From the NCBI GenBank assembly GCA_963702935.1, contig OY969772.1, positions 124,001-188,000 on the forward strand: 64,000 bases of DNA, read 5' to 3'. Numbering within the stretch: the first letter of the stretch is position 1; each line of letters begins with the position of its first letter. Below the pieces are notes generated by a model. The model was not told the origin of the DNA. It worked only from the letters and a program-made list of their open reading frames with translations, and searched no databases. Source of the DNA: DAOTWA01 sp963702935 (GTDB lineage: Bacteria > Chloroflexota > Anaerolineae > Anaerolineales > Anaerolineaceae). The position numbers and the translations under genes are program-made. Shown in pieces: positions 26,912 to 34,946 of this stretch.

Positions 26912-27532
26912 CTAAGTACGGTTAGACCAGGACCTAGCCAGGGCGTACAGGCCGCCCGCCAGGAACATCCCCAGCACCGCCAGGATGCCCTTCGCCAGGC
27001 TGCCGACGATCTCCTCCGAGGTGATTTCTACCGGGTTGGGCGGCAGCGGAGTGGGCGTAGCGGCCTGAACGGTGGCAACCGGGGAGCGGGTCGCCTGGCC
27101 TCCCGGCGTGGCCGGCAAAGGTGTGGCGCTGGGCGTGCTGGTCTCTACGGGGGTGTAGTTGCGCACCCGCAGGCCGGGGACATCGGCGGTCAACTGGCTT
27201 CCATCTTGCAACGTGACGCGCAAGCGCAGGGTATAACTGCCGTCCGTGAGGGTGGTGGTATCCCAGGCGGCCAATACGCCGCCGGCGGCTACCGGCGCAG
27301 CGCTGCTCTGGATCAAGAACCAGGTGTCCGTGGGATTGTTGCTATAAGCAAACGAGATCTCGGCTGACTGGAACCCCTCCACGGCTGTGTTCCCGCCGAT
27401 GTTGACCACGCCCTGCAGCGCCTCTCCCGGCTGAGGCGACGTGATGCTGATGCCCGCCGGCGCGGCCACGGCAGCCGGAAAAGGCACGGCCAGCATCCAC
27501 AAGCACAGGAGACCCGCAGTCAGGTAGCGCAT
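26912..27532 (-). CDS. exported Ig-like-domain protein with C-terminal membrane anchor
   Basis: This protein of about 206 residues has a signal peptide (MRYLTAGLLCLWMLAVPFPA). An Ig-like beta-sandwich follows (ISITSPQPGEALQGVVNIGG ... WDTTTLTDGSYTLRLRV), typical of bacterial surface Ig-like modules. A Thr/Pro linker leads to a single membrane helix near the end (GILAVLGMFLAGGLYALARS) and a short basic tail, so the domain is displayed outside the cell. An upstream GTG at 27553 is an alternative start. No catalytic motif is visible. It ends 37 bp before the pth start. Confidence 0.78.
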   Translation of the reverse strand: MRYLTAGLLCLWMLAVPFPAAVAAPAGISITSPQPGEALQGVVNIGGNTAVEGFQSAEISFAYSNNPTDTWFLIQSSAAPVAAGGVLAAWDTTTLTDGSYTLRLRVTLQDGSQLTADVPGLRVRNYTPVETSTPSATPLPATPGGQATRSPVATVQAATPTPLPPNPVEITSEEIVGSLAKGILAVLGMFLAGGLYALARSWSNRT

Positions 27533-27577
27533 CGTAAACGTTAAGTTTAACACGAAGCGCCGGAAGGGTCAAATACT

Positions 27578-27584
27578 TGACGAT
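27578..27584. repeat. 7-bp target-site duplication TGACGAT (left)
   Basis: TGACGAT directly precedes the left end of IS copy 1. It recurs at 28940-28946 after copy 1 and at 31752-31758 after copy 2, so all three junctions share the same target sequence. Confidence 0.8.
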
Positions 27585-27610
27585 GAGGGTGTTGAAAAAC
27601 GAGTGATTAA

Positions 27611-27639
27611 TTGACCAAAAAGGGAAAAATTAATACAAT
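27611..27639 (+). promoter_or_regulatory. transposase promoter, IS copy 1
   Basis: TTGACC at 27611-27616 and TACAAT at 27634-27639 are separated by 17 bp. It lies just inside the left end, 28 bp before the transposase start. The same promoter occurs in copy 2 at 30423-30451. Confidence 0.6.
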
Positions 27640-27667
27640 GAAGGCAGCCTAACAATAGGAGCCGGAA

Positions 27668-28780
27668 ATGGAACAAGAGCGCTATGTTGAAACAGGAAGC
27701 GGATCATTTTATGGAGAATACTTGTACGATCAGGTCGTAGCCAGGGATCACTTTTTGCGAAAGCTGCGGGAAGTGGTGGACTGGGGATATTTCACCAGGC
27801 GACTGATCAAAATATACAAAGGCCAGGGAGTGGTTGGGCGACCGCCATTTGACCCGGCATTAGTGTTGAAAGTAGAAGTGATCGCCTATTTGTACAAATT
27901 ATCCGAAAGACAAGTCGAAGTATTCGTGAACGAAAATCTACCGGCGAAATATTTTGTAGGCTTAGCGGTGGACGGAAAAGCGCCGGATCATTCAACCCTC
28001 AGCACATTTCGAGACCGGTTAATGAAGAATGGGAAAATGCAGATATTCGAAGAAATGCTGGCCAATATTGTAAAGGAAGCCATGTTGCGTGGGGTAAAAT
28101 TTGGCAGTATTCAAATCATAGACAGTGTGCACTCCATCGCAGATGTAAACACCGACAAAGACCAAAAACGGCAAAATAAAGGCAAAGGGCCGCATGATCC
28201 GGATGCCAAATGGGGGGTAAAGCACAAACGTAAGGTCAAAAACGAAAAAGGGGAGGAAGAAGAACAGAAAGAGTACTTCTTCGGATACAAGGCGCATGTC
28301 AGTATGAATGCCGAGAGCGGGATAATCACCAGCCTGGAAGTGACTTCCGGGGAGGCTTACGATGGTCATCATTTTTGTTCCCTGGTGGATCATGATTTGG
28401 AACAGAAAATACCAGTGGAGACCTACGCAGGGGATAAAGGGTATGATGATGGCGACAATCATTATTATTTGGAATTACGGGGGTTGCACTCTGCCATCCG
28501 ATTAAAACGAACCCGGACTGAGAAAAAGGATGGCAATAAACAAGTTTGGCTTGAATTGGAAAAGACAGAGCCATACAAAGCCGGATTGAAAGAGCGCTAC
28601 AAAATCGAACGAAAATTTGGAGAAGGCAAACAGGGGCATGGGCTGGGTCGTTGCCGTTATATTGGGAGAGTTGGTTTCGCCATCCAATCTTTTCTGACGG
28701 CCATTGTCTTGAACCTCAAGCGGATGGTTAAATTATTGACTGGGGTCAATTTCAAGGCGCGAGCCTATGCAACAGAATAA
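27668..28780 (+). CDS. IS5/IS1182-family DDE transposase (copy 1)
   Basis: This 370-residue transposase has an N-terminal DUF772-like domain (RPPFDPALVLKVEVIAYLYK, HSTLSTFRDRL). The RNase-H-like catalytic core has Asp in IIDSVHSIADV, a second Asp in TYAGDKGYDD, and Glu in YKIERKFGEGKQGHGLGRCR, which together form the DDE triad. The insertion of charged residues around 165-200 (Lys- and Glu-rich) is typical of IS1182-like members. A TAGGAG ribosome site precedes the ATG. The frame is intact, so the element is potentially active. Confidence 0.95.
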   Translation: MEQERYVETGSGSFYGEYLYDQVVARDHFLRKLREVVDWGYFTRRLIKIYKGQGVVGRPPFDPALVLKVEVIAYLYKLSERQVEVFVNENLPAKYFVGLAVDGKAPDHSTLSTFRDRLMKNGKMQIFEEMLANIVKEAMLRGVKFGSIQIIDSVHSIADVNTDKDQKRQNKGKGPHDPDAKWGVKHKRKVKNEKGEEEEQKEYFFGYKAHVSMNAESGIITSLEVTSGEAYDGHHFCSLVDHDLEQKIPVETYAGDKGYDDGDNHYYLELRGLHSAIRLKRTRTEKKDGNKQVWLELEKTEPYKAGLKERYKIERKFGEGKQGHGLGRCRYIGRVGFAIQSFLTAIVLNLKRMVKLLTGVNFKARAYATE

Positions 28781-28939
28781 AACCAGGGGAGAATTATCGA
28801 TACCCAGCAAATTATTGCCGGGCAAGCCTGCTTTTACCCTGCTTTTGGAATATATTATGTCAATTGTTGTGAAGCACCTTCAAAAAAATTGCCTTTGGGT
28901 TCAGAGTGTAACCCAATTTGGGAGTTTTTAAACACCCTC

Positions 28940-28950
28940 TGACGATGAGG
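28940..28950. repeat. overlapping target duplications at the IS junction
   Basis: 28940-28946 is TGACGAT, the 7-bp repeat of the IS5-type copies. 28942-28950 is ACGATGAGG, the 9-bp duplication of the middle element, repeated at 30392-30400. The last four bases, GAGG, are the first four bases of the IS5-type left end. Confidence 0.85.
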
Positions 28951-28959
28951 GGGTGCATC

Positions 28960-30162
28960 TCAATTATTTGGCGAGTAGTAAACACGATGCCACAGTTCAT
29001 CAAAACGGTTACTCAAAATAGCCGTTCGTACCGGTAATAATCTTTCTGCTCCCTTTCGGCTCCATTGCATTCCTGGCCCTTTGAAACGAGCCTGGTATTG
29101 TTTGGCCCCACTTTCGATCATGCCGCTTCCAATGACCCACCCTTCCATACGCCGGTCCAGATATTCCATGCGTCTCTTATTGCTCTCAAAATAGCCTGCT
29201 TCCGTGAGTAACTCCGCTGCGTTGGCTGCGTCTTTGTTGGCCGAATCCCGGATCGTGGCTGCTATATCTTCAGCTTGGCCTTGATACAAACGGGTTTCCT
29301 GGTCATTGAGCCAACGCTGCGCCAGGTTGGTTCCTTCACCATATAGCAACTGGGCGGCATGCGCCAGGTGAGATTTCGCATGGGACCAATCGACCACCTG
29401 AACACTATCATAAAAGTGGTCGGAGGCTAGATTCCAGATCCAAACCGCTCCATCAGCTACCACCTGGGTATCGCCTGCCGTTGTCCAGCGTCTTCTTCTG
29501 GCTTCTGCCCACAACTTCTCCCCAAACACCTCCGGCCCACCCAGGTAAGCCACATAACTATTCTCGACGGCTTGACCCACTTCCAGTTCCTCTTGGGTGA
29601 TTTCGTCCATTTTCCCCCTTTTCTCTACCCGAAAGACACTCCCGGCCTTCACTTCTTTCCAGCCTTCTTCGCGTACATTGATCATGAACCCATCCAGACT
29701 CACCCCCAGGCGTTCAGAGCGCAGGCTTTCTCCTGGAACGACCCCTCCCCGCATTTCCACCTGCCCCGCTTGCTCGGCTTCAGCCATTTCTGCCTGACGT
29801 AATCCTTCCCCCCAGCGGTTGGCCTCGCGCCAAGCACTATTGCGCGATACATGCAGCTGTCCCACTTGCTCCAACACCTGCTCTACCCGCTCAAATGGCA
29901 TCATCCCACTCAGCCAAACCACTAATTTCCCCACCCCCTCACTCATATGCTTGTCTTGTAGCCCGAGTTGTTCATCCAGGGGGAAAAATCCTGCCTCCAC
30001 ATTCCGGACAGGTGTAATATCCCCGGCTGAGCTCAACTTCTCCCGCTCGAGTTTCCATCTGCCTCTCGCGCTTCCCTTTGTTCTGCATTGCTCGCCCACA
30101 CTGGCTACAGCGTATCTCTTCCACTGGTTGCACCGCTTCTTGCCCACTGACCACATTCTCAA
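28960..30162 (-). CDS. ISKra4-family transposase, main frame
   Basis: This frame encodes the catalytic body. It has SLDGFMINV and VVADGAVWIWN with candidate acidic residues, VVDWSHAKSHLAHAAQLLYG, WVIGSGMIESGAKQYQARFK and the C-terminal MQWSRKGAERLL, which are characteristic of ISKra4 transposases. The first about 57 codons (up to NVEAGFF) are a shadow of the upstream frame and are not conserved-looking. True coding starts at GFFPLDEQLGLQ, which continues the protein from the 116-residue frame after a +1 shift. The joined product would be about 453 residues. Confidence 0.85.
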   Translation of the reverse strand: MRMWSVGKKRCNQWKRYAVASVGEQCRTKGSARGRWKLEREKLSSAGDITPVRNVEAGFFPLDEQLGLQDKHMSEGVGKLVVWLSGMMPFERVEQVLEQVGQLHVSRNSAWREANRWGEGLRQAEMAEAEQAGQVEMRGGVVPGESLRSERLGVSLDGFMINVREEGWKEVKAGSVFRVEKRGKMDEITQEELEVGQAVENSYVAYLGGPEVFGEKLWAEARRRRWTTAGDTQVVADGAVWIWNLASDHFYDSVQVVDWSHAKSHLAHAAQLLYGEGTNLAQRWLNDQETRLYQGQAEDIAATIRDSANKDAANAAELLTEAGYFESNKRRMEYLDRRMEGWVIGSGMIESGAKQYQARFKGPGMQWSRKGAERLLPVRTAILSNRFDELWHRVYYSPNN

Positions 30163-30322
30163 TCATCGCCTGACCAAGTTCACCGCGCAATTTCAAAACG
30201 ATATCCTCGATTTGCGTCAAGCTGGGCTTTTGGTTCTCGTCTGTCCAATTCAGCAATTGCTCGATGATTTCATCGGCTTTCGCCTTTAATTCCGTTTGCC
30301 TTTGTGCTCGGGTTTTCTTCAT
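29972..30322 (-). CDS. ISKra4-family transposase, N-terminal zinc-binding part
   Basis: This 116-residue frame has a helical start (RAQRQTELKAKADEIIEQL) and a zinc-ribbon made of CSQCG and CPECG, the normal N-terminus of ISKra4 transposases. It stops at GGRIFPPG, exactly where the second frame gives AGFFPLDEQLGL. The two frames overlap at a run of five T and five C on the coding strand (29979-29988), so a programmed +1 shift or a homopolymer mutation joins them. Confidence 0.82.
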   Translation of the reverse strand: MKKTRAQRQTELKAKADEIIEQLLNWTDENQKPSLTQIEDIVLKLRGELGQAMIENVVSGQEAVQPVEEIRCSQCGRAMQNKGKRERQMETRAGEVELSRGYYTCPECGGRIFPPG

Positions 30323-30391
30323 GACAGCAACCTCTATTAGGAGTATTACTGTCCTATTATCTCACTTCCTCCACGTTTCTGGGATGCACCC

Positions 30392-30400
30392 ACGATGAGG
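30392..30400. repeat. 9-bp target-site duplication ACGATGAGG (right)
   Basis: This is the direct repeat of 28942-28950, and flanks the ISKra4-type element. Its last four bases belong to the left end of IS copy 2. Confidence 0.85.
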
Positions 30401-30422
30401 GTGTTGAAAAACGAGTGATTAA

Positions 30423-30451
30423 TTGACCAAAAAGGGAAAAATTAATACAAT
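30423..30451 (+). promoter_or_regulatory. transposase promoter, IS copy 2
   Basis: TTGACC and TACAAT are separated by 17 bp, identical to the promoter in copy 1. Confidence 0.6.
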
Positions 30452-30479
30452 GAAGGCAGCCTAACAATAGGAGCCGGAA

Positions 30480-31592
30480 ATGGAACAAGAGCGCTATGTT
30501 GAAACAGGAAGCGGATCATTTTATGGAGAATACTTGTACGATCAGGTCGTAGCCAGGGATCACTTTTTGCGAAAGCTGCGGGAAGTGGTGGACTGGGGAT
30601 ATTTCACCAGGCGACTGATCAAAATATACAAAGGCCAGGGAGTGGTTGGGCGACCGCCATTTGACCCGGCATTAGTGTTGAAAGTAGAAGTGATCGCCTA
30701 TTTGTACAAATTATCCGAAAGACAAGTCGAAGTATTCGTGAACGAAAATCTACCGGCGAAATATTTTGTAGGCTTAGCGGTGGACGGAAAAGCGCCGGAT
30801 CATTCAACCCTCAGCACATTTCGAGACCGGTTAATGAAGAATGGGAAAATGCAGATATTCGAAGAAATGCTGGCCAATATTGTAAAGGAAGCCATGTTGC
30901 GTGGGGTAAAATTTGGCAGTATTCAAATCATAGACAGTGTGCACTCCATCGCAGATGTAAACACCGACAAAGACCAAAAACGGCAAAATAAAGGCAAAGG
31001 GCCGCATGATCCGGATGCCAAATGGGGGGTAAAGCACAAACGTAAGGTCAAAAACGAAAAAGGGGAGGAAGAAGAACAGAAAGAGTACTTCTTCGGATAC
31101 AAGGCGCATGTCAGTATGAATGCCGAGAGCGGGATAATCACCAGCCTGGAAGTGACTTCCGGGGAGGCTTACGATGGTCATCATTTTTGTTCCCTGGTGG
31201 ATCATGATTTGGAACAGAAAATACCAGTGGAGACCTACGCAGGGGATAAAGGGTATGATGATGGCGACAATCATTATTATTTGGAATTACGGGGGTTGCA
31301 CTCTGCCATCCGATTAAAACGAACCCGGACTGAGAAAAAGGATGGCAATAAACAAGTTTGGCTTGAATTGGAAAAGACAGAGCCATACAAAGCCGGATTG
31401 AAAGAGCGCTACAAAATCGAACGAAAATTTGGAGAAGGCAAACAGGGGCATGGGCTGGGTCGTTGCCGTTATATTGGGAGAGTTGGTTTCGCCATCCAAT
31501 CTTTTCTGACGGCCATTGTCTTGAACCTCAAGCGGATGGTTAAATTATTGACTGGGGTCAATTTCAAGGCGCGAGCCTATGCAACAGAATAA
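30480..31592 (+). CDS. IS5/IS1182-family DDE transposase (copy 2)
   Basis: This 370-residue protein is identical to the one encoded at 27668-28780, with the same DDE residues and the same ribosome site. Both frames are uninterrupted. Its left terminal repeat is intact despite the adjacent ISKra4-type insertion, because that insertion duplicated the first four bases. Confidence 0.95.
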   Translation: MEQERYVETGSGSFYGEYLYDQVVARDHFLRKLREVVDWGYFTRRLIKIYKGQGVVGRPPFDPALVLKVEVIAYLYKLSERQVEVFVNENLPAKYFVGLAVDGKAPDHSTLSTFRDRLMKNGKMQIFEEMLANIVKEAMLRGVKFGSIQIIDSVHSIADVNTDKDQKRQNKGKGPHDPDAKWGVKHKRKVKNEKGEEEEQKEYFFGYKAHVSMNAESGIITSLEVTSGEAYDGHHFCSLVDHDLEQKIPVETYAGDKGYDDGDNHYYLELRGLHSAIRLKRTRTEKKDGNKQVWLELEKTEPYKAGLKERYKIERKFGEGKQGHGLGRCRYIGRVGFAIQSFLTAIVLNLKRMVKLLTGVNFKARAYATE

Positions 31593-31751
31593 AACCAGGG
31601 GAGAATTATCGATACCCAGCAAATTATTGCCGGGCAAGCCTGCTTTTACCCTGCTTTTGGAATATATTATGTCAATTGTTGTGAAGCACCTTCAAAAAAA
31701 TTGCCTTTGGGTTCAGAGTGTAACCCAATTTGGGAGTTTTTAAACACCCTC

Positions 31752-31758
31752 TGACGAT
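31752..31758. repeat. 7-bp target-site duplication TGACGAT (right)
   Basis: This is the third copy of the target repeat, after IS copy 2. The chromosome resumes with TTATAAAATCTTG and a remnant (31768-31800) resembling the right arm of the inverted repeat at 17191-17220. Confidence 0.8.
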
Positions 31759-31844
31759 TTATAAAATCTTGTGTTTTCTTAGTGTACTTCGTGGTAGAAA
31801 CCCATTGTCCCGGGCTAACGCCTCTTTAATGGATAAAAGAGTCC

Positions 31845-32555
31845 CTATGCGGGGAATCCCAGGCCGCGCTCCTTCAGGGAAACGTAGCGGTTATTCCCGA
31901 TCACCAGGTGGTCCAGCACCTCGATGTCCAGGAGCTTGCCCGCCTGGACGATGGCCCGCGTCAGGGCGATGTCGTCCGGGCTGGGGGTGGGATCTCCGCT
32001 GGGGTGGTTGTGCAGCACCAGGATGGAAGCCGCGTTGCGCCGGATGGCGGGCTTGAACACCTCTCCCACCCGCACCATCGAGGAGTTCAGCGAGCCTCTG
32101 TAGATTTCCTCGATCTGCACCAGGTGGTTGCGCGTGTCCAGCAGCATCACGCGCAGGTGCTCCTGCTCCAGGGCGCTCATCTCGTAAGACACCAGGGCGG
32201 CGGCATCCGCCGGGCTGTGGATGATGGGGCGCTCTTCCGGGGCTTCCAGGGACAGGCGCCGGCCCAGCTCGATGGCGGCCTTGATCTGGGCCGCTTTGGC
32301 CTGGCCGAGGCCGTGCTCCGCGCACACCTGCTCGAAGGTGGCCCGGTGGATGCCCGAAAGGCCGCCCAGGTTCTTCAGCACGCGCTGGCCCACCTGCACG
32401 GCGTTTTCGCCCGGCACGCCCACGCGGATCAGGATGGCCAGCAGCTCCGCCGTAGTCAGCACCTGGGGACCGAGGCGCTCCAGGCGCTCGCGCGGACGCT
32501 CGGTTTCATCGAGATCGGTAATTCGGTAGTAGGGAGTTCGTTCTTTGAGGGTCAT
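31845..32555 (-). CDS. radC: RadC-family JAB/MPN-domain protein
   Basis: This 236-residue protein has an N-terminal helix-hairpin-helix-like part (ERPRERLERLGPQVLTTAEL) and a C-terminal JAB domain with the zinc motif HNHPSGDPTPSPDD. RadC proteins were named for DNA repair, but their real activity is uncertain; the JAB fold suggests a metalloprotease-like role. ATG at 32555 starts MTLKERTPYYRITDLDE, matching family N-termini, so the frame extending to 32654 is not used. Its 3' end is about 90 bp from the IS cluster, which has not damaged it. Confidence 0.93.
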   Translation of the reverse strand: MTLKERTPYYRITDLDETERPRERLERLGPQVLTTAELLAILIRVGVPGENAVQVGQRVLKNLGGLSGIHRATFEQVCAEHGLGQAKAAQIKAAIELGRRLSLEAPEERPIIHSPADAAALVSYEMSALEQEHLRVMLLDTRNHLVQIEEIYRGSLNSSMVRVGEVFKPAIRRNAASILVLHNHPSGDPTPSPDDIALTRAIVQAGKLLDIEVLDHLVIGNNRYVSLKERGLGFPA

Positions 32556-32653
32556 GGTCGGCTGCGTTGAAAAAGGGTATGAGGACCAGGTTTCGTCCCT
32601 CTGAATATACAATAGGAAGGCAGAAAGAGCAAGCCCGGCGAAATTGCCATCCA

Positions 32654-32662
32654 TGCTATAAT
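32654..32662 (+). promoter_or_regulatory. extended -10 promoter for zinc-ribbon protein gene
   Basis: TGCTATAAT is a perfect extended -10 (TGnTATAAT). No good -35 is visible 17 bp upstream. The expected transcript start leaves a leader of about 12 bases with a GGAG ribosome site. Confidence 0.5.
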
Positions 32663-32681
32663 TCTTCTAACGGAGTTTGCC

Positions 32682-33185
32682 ATGTCCTTTGATCCATCTA
32701 CATTAAGCAGTTATCTCCTCATTCTCATCGGCTTTGGCGCCGCATTTATCGTAGCCTTGTGGCTGAGCCTGCTCATCTGGACCTATCGCGACATTCGTGG
32801 AAGAGCGCGCGATCCCTTGATGCGCATCCTGGCCGTGCTGGTCGTGGCGGTCTTGTTCCTCCCCGGCATCGTCGTCTACCTGATCCTGCGCCCTCCCCAC
32901 ACCCTGGAAGAGGAATACCAGCACACCCTGGAAGAAGAAGCTCTGCTCCAGGCCATCGAGGATACCCCCCAGTGCCCGGGCTGCGGGCGGCGCATCAAAG
33001 ACGATTGGATCGCCTGCCCGAACTGCCATACGATGCTCAAGAAAACCTGCCAGCAATGCGGCAAGTACATGGAGCTCCCCTGGAACCTGTGCCCCTACTG
33101 CGGCACGCCCGCCCCGGGGATGCGCCGCGAGAATCAGAACGTAGAAGAGGCCTTGCGCTCCCTGCCGGCCGAGCCAGGAGAATGA
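32682..33185 (+). CDS. membrane protein with double zinc ribbon
   Basis: This 167-residue protein has two membrane helices (about residues 10-33 and 47-68), then an acidic helix (TLEEEYQHTLEEEALLQAIE). The C-terminal double zinc ribbon has CPGC, CPNC, CQQC and CPYC, eight Cys in four pairs. The layout suggests a membrane-bound module for protein or nucleic-acid interaction. No enzyme motif is present. It is divergent from radC and lies 72 bp before a PfkB kinase gene. Confidence 0.8.
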   Translation: MSFDPSTLSSYLLILIGFGAAFIVALWLSLLIWTYRDIRGRARDPLMRILAVLVVAVLFLPGIVVYLILRPPHTLEEEYQHTLEEEALLQAIEDTPQCPGCGRRIKDDWIACPNCHTMLKKTCQQCGKYMELPWNLCPYCGTPAPGMRRENQNVEEALRSLPAEPGE

Positions 33186-33245
33186 AGCTCAGCCAACCTG
33201 GAAAGAGGGAAAACGGAGGCTTTTACTTTAATATGAGCCTTCAGG

Positions 33246-33251
33246 TATAAT
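33246..33251 (+). promoter_or_regulatory. -10 box giving a probable leaderless transcript
   Basis: A perfect TATAAT ends six bases before the ATG at 33258, so transcription would start at or within a base or two of the start codon. A weak -35 (TTTACT, 33222-33227) lies 18 bp upstream. No ribosome site is seen. Confidence 0.45.
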
Positions 33252-33257
33252 TTATCC

Positions 33258-34106
33258 ATGCTTACTTTACCCTCCATAGAACCCGTCGATTATCTGGTCA
33301 TCGGCCACGTCACGCAGGATATCACTCCGCAGGGGCCGGCGCTGGGGGGTACTGCGGCGTATGCGGCCCTCACCGCCCGTGCGCTGGGGCTGCGGGTAGG
33401 GGTGGTGACCGCCTGCCGTATGGATCTCTCTCTGGACGCGTTCCAGGGCATCCAGGTGGCCGCGCTGCCCAGTGAAGAAAACACCACTTTTGAAAACATC
33501 CAAACCCCAGAGGGGCGCATCCAGTCTGTCTACAGCGTTGCGCCCTCGCTGGATTATTCCCTGATCCCGGAAACCTGGCTGAACGCCCCCATCGTGCACC
33601 TGGGCCCGGTGATGCAGGAGATCGAGCCGACCCTCGTGCGCGCTTTCCCCTCGGCCTTGATCGGGGTCACCCCGCAAGGCTGGTTGCGCAGCCGGGGCCG
33701 GGATAAGCGGGTTCGACCGGGCGAATGGCCCGAATCCGGCTTCGTGCTGGAGCGGGCCGGCGCAGCCGTCCTCAGCATCGAGGACGTCAACGGCGACGAA
33801 GAGCGCATCGAAGAAATGCTGGCCTCCATCCGCATCCTGGTCGTCACGGAAGGCGCCGCCGGGGCGCGCTTGTATTGGAACGGCGACCTGCGCCACTTCA
33901 GCCCGCCGCCGCAAGTGGAAGTCGACCCGATGGGGGCCGGCGACATCTTCGCGGCCGCCTTCTTTTACCGCCTTTACACCACGCGCGACCCCTGGGAAGC
34001 CGCGCGCTTCGCCACCAATCTGGCCGCCGTCTCCGTGACCCGGCCGGGCATCCAGGGCGTGCCTACCCCGGAAGAGGTGCAGGCCAGCCTGGTACAGGTG
34101 CTTTAG
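33258..34106 (+). CDS. PfkB-family carbohydrate/nucleoside kinase
   Basis: This 282-residue protein is of the ribokinase/PfkB fold. The N-terminal GHVTQDITPQGPALGGTAAY provides the sugar-binding Gly-Gly motif. The C-terminal signature VDPMGAGDIFAAAFFYRL contains the anion hole and the catalytic Asp. The protein is slightly short for the family, and the middle lid region is reduced, so the substrate is not predictable. It is followed after 39 bp by parA. Confidence 0.88.
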   Translation: MLTLPSIEPVDYLVIGHVTQDITPQGPALGGTAAYAALTARALGLRVGVVTACRMDLSLDAFQGIQVAALPSEENTTFENIQTPEGRIQSVYSVAPSLDYSLIPETWLNAPIVHLGPVMQEIEPTLVRAFPSALIGVTPQGWLRSRGRDKRVRPGEWPESGFVLERAGAAVLSIEDVNGDEERIEEMLASIRILVVTEGAAGARLYWNGDLRHFSPPPQVEVDPMGAGDIFAAAFFYRLYTTRDPWEAARFATNLAAVSVTRPGIQGVPTPEEVQASLVQVL

Positions 34107-34145
34107 CACCGTGCAAACATCTTCGCCGACAGGTTGATCGATACT

Positions 34146-34940
34146 ATGGGACGCATCTACACACTCGTAAATCAGAAGGGGGGGGTCGGGAAAACGACCT
34201 CTGCGATCAATCTGGGCGCTTACCTGGGTTATTTTGGGCAGCGCGTCTTGCTGGTGGACATCGACCCGCAAGCCAATGCCACCTCCAGCCTGGGCATCGA
34301 CAAGCACACCGTCAAGGGCGGCACTTACGAAGTCCTCATCGGCGAGCTGCCGCCGGCCGCCCAGGTATTGCACAACCCGCGCCTGAAGATTTCCCTGCTG
34401 CCGTCTTCCCCGGCGCTGGCGGGGGCCGAGATCGAGCTGGTGGATCTTCAGAACCGCGAGGGCCGCCTGCGCGACGTGCTCGCGCCGCTGGTCGAGCGCT
34501 ACGACTACGTCCTGGTGGATTGCCCGCCCTCCCTGGGGCTGCTCACGCTGAACGGCCTGCTGGCCGCGCGGGACGGCGTGATCATCCCGGTGCAGTGCGA
34601 ATACCTGGCGTTGGAGGGCCTGGGGCAGCTCACTCAAACCATCAACCGCGTGCGCACCTCGCTCTATCCGGAGCTCAAGGTGCGCGGGGTCATCCTGACC
34701 ATGTTCAATTCGCGCACCCGGCTGGCCTGGGACGTGATCGAAGAGGTCAAGCGCTTCTTCCCGAATCAGGTGTTCCAGGCCATCATCCCGCGCAGCATTC
34801 GCCTGGCCGAGGCGCCCTCCTACGGGCTGCCGGTGTCCCTTTACGCGCCCGAATCGAGCGCCGCGAAAGCCTATGCCGCCCTGGCGCAGGAAGTCCTGGC
34901 CTCCGACGGCATCCGTATCCCGGTTATCTCGGAGCAATGA
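34146..34940 (+). CDS. parA: chromosome partitioning ATPase ParA (Soj)
   Basis: This 264-residue protein has the deviant Walker A motif NQKGGVGKTTSAINLG, Walker A' LVDIDPQANATSSLG, Walker B DYVLVDCPPSLGLLTLN, and the typical C-terminal EAPSYGLPVSLYAPESSAAKAY. Together with ParB it segregates the replication origin region. ATG at 34146 is chosen over a TTG at 34134. parB starts six bases after the stop. The length and lack of an N-terminal DNA-binding domain mark it as the chromosomal (Soj) type rather than a plasmid P1-type ParA. Confidence 0.96.
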   Translation: MGRIYTLVNQKGGVGKTTSAINLGAYLGYFGQRVLLVDIDPQANATSSLGIDKHTVKGGTYEVLIGELPPAAQVLHNPRLKISLLPSSPALAGAEIELVDLQNREGRLRDVLAPLVERYDYVLVDCPPSLGLLTLNGLLAARDGVIIPVQCEYLALEGLGQLTQTINRVRTSLYPELKVRGVILTMFNSRTRLAWDVIEEVKRFFPNQVFQAIIPRSIRLAEAPSYGLPVSLYAPESSAAKAYAALAQEVLASDGIRIPVISEQ

Positions 34941-34946
34941 GCAGCC

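Larger units (their letters stand above)
27585..28939 (+). mobile_element. IS5/IS1182-type insertion sequence, copy 1 (1355 bp)
   Basis: The ends are imperfect inverted repeats: left GAGGGTGTTGAAAAAC, right (complement) GAGGGTGTTTAAAAAC, with one mismatch in 16. The element is bounded by 7-bp direct repeats TGACGAT. It encodes one DDE transposase. The coding sequence and flanks match copy 2 (30397-31751) at a constant offset of 2812, and I saw no difference, so the duplication is recent. Confidence 0.93.
28951..30391 (-). mobile_element. ISKra4-type insertion sequence (1441 bp)
   Basis: The element begins GGGTGCATCTCA and ends with the complement of GGGTGCATCCCAGA. It is flanked by 9-bp duplications ACGATGAGG. 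GGG termini and a duplication of about 9 bp agree with the ISKra4 family. It carries two overlapping minus-strand frames that together make one transposase. It was inserted at the left tip of the second IS5-type copy, so it arrived after that copy. Confidence 0.85.
30397..31751 (+). mobile_element. IS5/IS1182-type insertion sequence, copy 2 (1355 bp)
   Basis: It has the same length, termini and transposase as copy 1. The right end CACCCTC is followed by TGACGAT at 31752-31758. Its left flank reads ACGAT, the remains of the same target sequence, so before the ISKra4-type insertion the order was TGACGAT-copy 1-TGACGAT-copy 2-TGACGAT. Confidence 0.93.

Noticed and set aside
33267..34937. 556-codon minus-strand frame opposite the PfkB kinase and parA
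   Set aside because: It spans two well-supported genes on the other strand and shows no domain.
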